From an uncultured Akkermansia sp. (GTDB taxonomy: Bacteria; Verrucomicrobiota; Verrucomicrobiia; Verrucomicrobiales; Akkermansiaceae): a stretch of DNA of 21,793 nt. Positions within the stretch are counted from its first letter, which is position 1; every line of letters begins with the position of its first letter. Positions 21,760 to 21,793 of the stretch are shown in pieces. The notes under the pieces were generated by a model that was not told where the DNA came from, did no database searches, and saw only the letters and a list, made by a program, of their open reading frames with translations. A program made the translations under genes and the position numbers. The DNA lies in contig CAAFXA010000521.1 in the NCBI GenBank assembly GCA_900766865.1, forward strand, positions 1 to 21,793, in the 5' to 3' direction.

Positions 21760-21793
21760 GCGACAAATTGAAATTTGTCGGGCGAGCGAAGCG
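21760..21793. repeat. Palindromic dispersed repeat, cut by the window edge
   Basis: CGACAAATT (21761-21769) and AATTTGTCG (21772-21780) form a perfect 9-bp palindrome with a 2-nt centre, followed by GGCGAGCGAAGCG. It matches the minus strand of 19101-19136 with small gaps. The element probably continues beyond the window. Confidence 0.55.

Noticed and set aside
1-21793. CRISPR array, tRNA or rRNA genes, prophage or integrase genes
   Set aside because: No regularly spaced repeats, no cloverleaf-like sequences that I could recognise, and no integrase, transposase or phage structural gene in any frame.

Overview
The window looks like chromosomal DNA from a Verrucomicrobiota bacterium, most likely an Akkermansia-like gut lineage. 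The evidence is a PEP-CTERM tail of the LPEP-x-TATLSLLALAG-RRRRK type near the right end, LpxD and a Skp-type chaperone (a Gram-negative envelope), menaquinone synthesis, oxygen-sensitive anaerobic ribonucleotide reduction, and moderately high GC. This placement rests on family recognition only. I see no phage, transposase, CRISPR array, tRNA or rRNA. Most genes are housekeeping and in good condition.

Layout. 1-4059 (minus strand): a UDP-glucuronate decarboxylase gene (uxs), then an operon with its own promoter: nadA, a midA-type methyltransferase, menE and the first codons of another gene. 4174-8981 (plus): a TerC-family membrane protein, the Fe-S carrier Mrp/ApbC, an AEC-family transporter preceded by a long inverted repeat, and a divergent dynamin-like membrane GTPase. 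9089-12282 (minus): the anaerobic ribonucleotide reductase operon, with a large NrdD lacking its glycyl-radical tail, a 70-residue protein carrying that tail, and the activase NrdG; two NrdR boxes 32 bp apart lie upstream. 12703-14933 (minus): argF, sufE and an RlmI-type methyltransferase. 15260-17012 (minus): skp and lpxD. 17160-19036 (plus): an MBL-fold hydrolase overlapping a secreted, highly charged protein. 19347-20342 (minus): an unknown membrane-anchored protein, divergent from hisC (20424-21524, plus). An orphan PEP-CTERM tail and part of a dispersed repeat close the window.

Two themes stand out. First, Shine-Dalgarno sequences are mostly absent, and at least eight transcription units have a sigma70-type promoter whose -10 box ends only 6-11 nt before the start codon, so their mRNAs should be leaderless or nearly so. 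This also fixes several start codons (uxs, the GTPase, the MBL protein). Second, the longer intergenic gaps hold short degenerate repeats, some of them palindromic and shared between gaps.

Functionally, the window combines NAD, menaquinone and probable complex I assembly functions (nadA-midA-menE), Fe-S handling (mrp, sufE, and the Fe-S enzymes NadA and NrdG), anaerobic dNTP supply, envelope building (uxs, lpxD, skp) and amino acid synthesis (argF, hisC).
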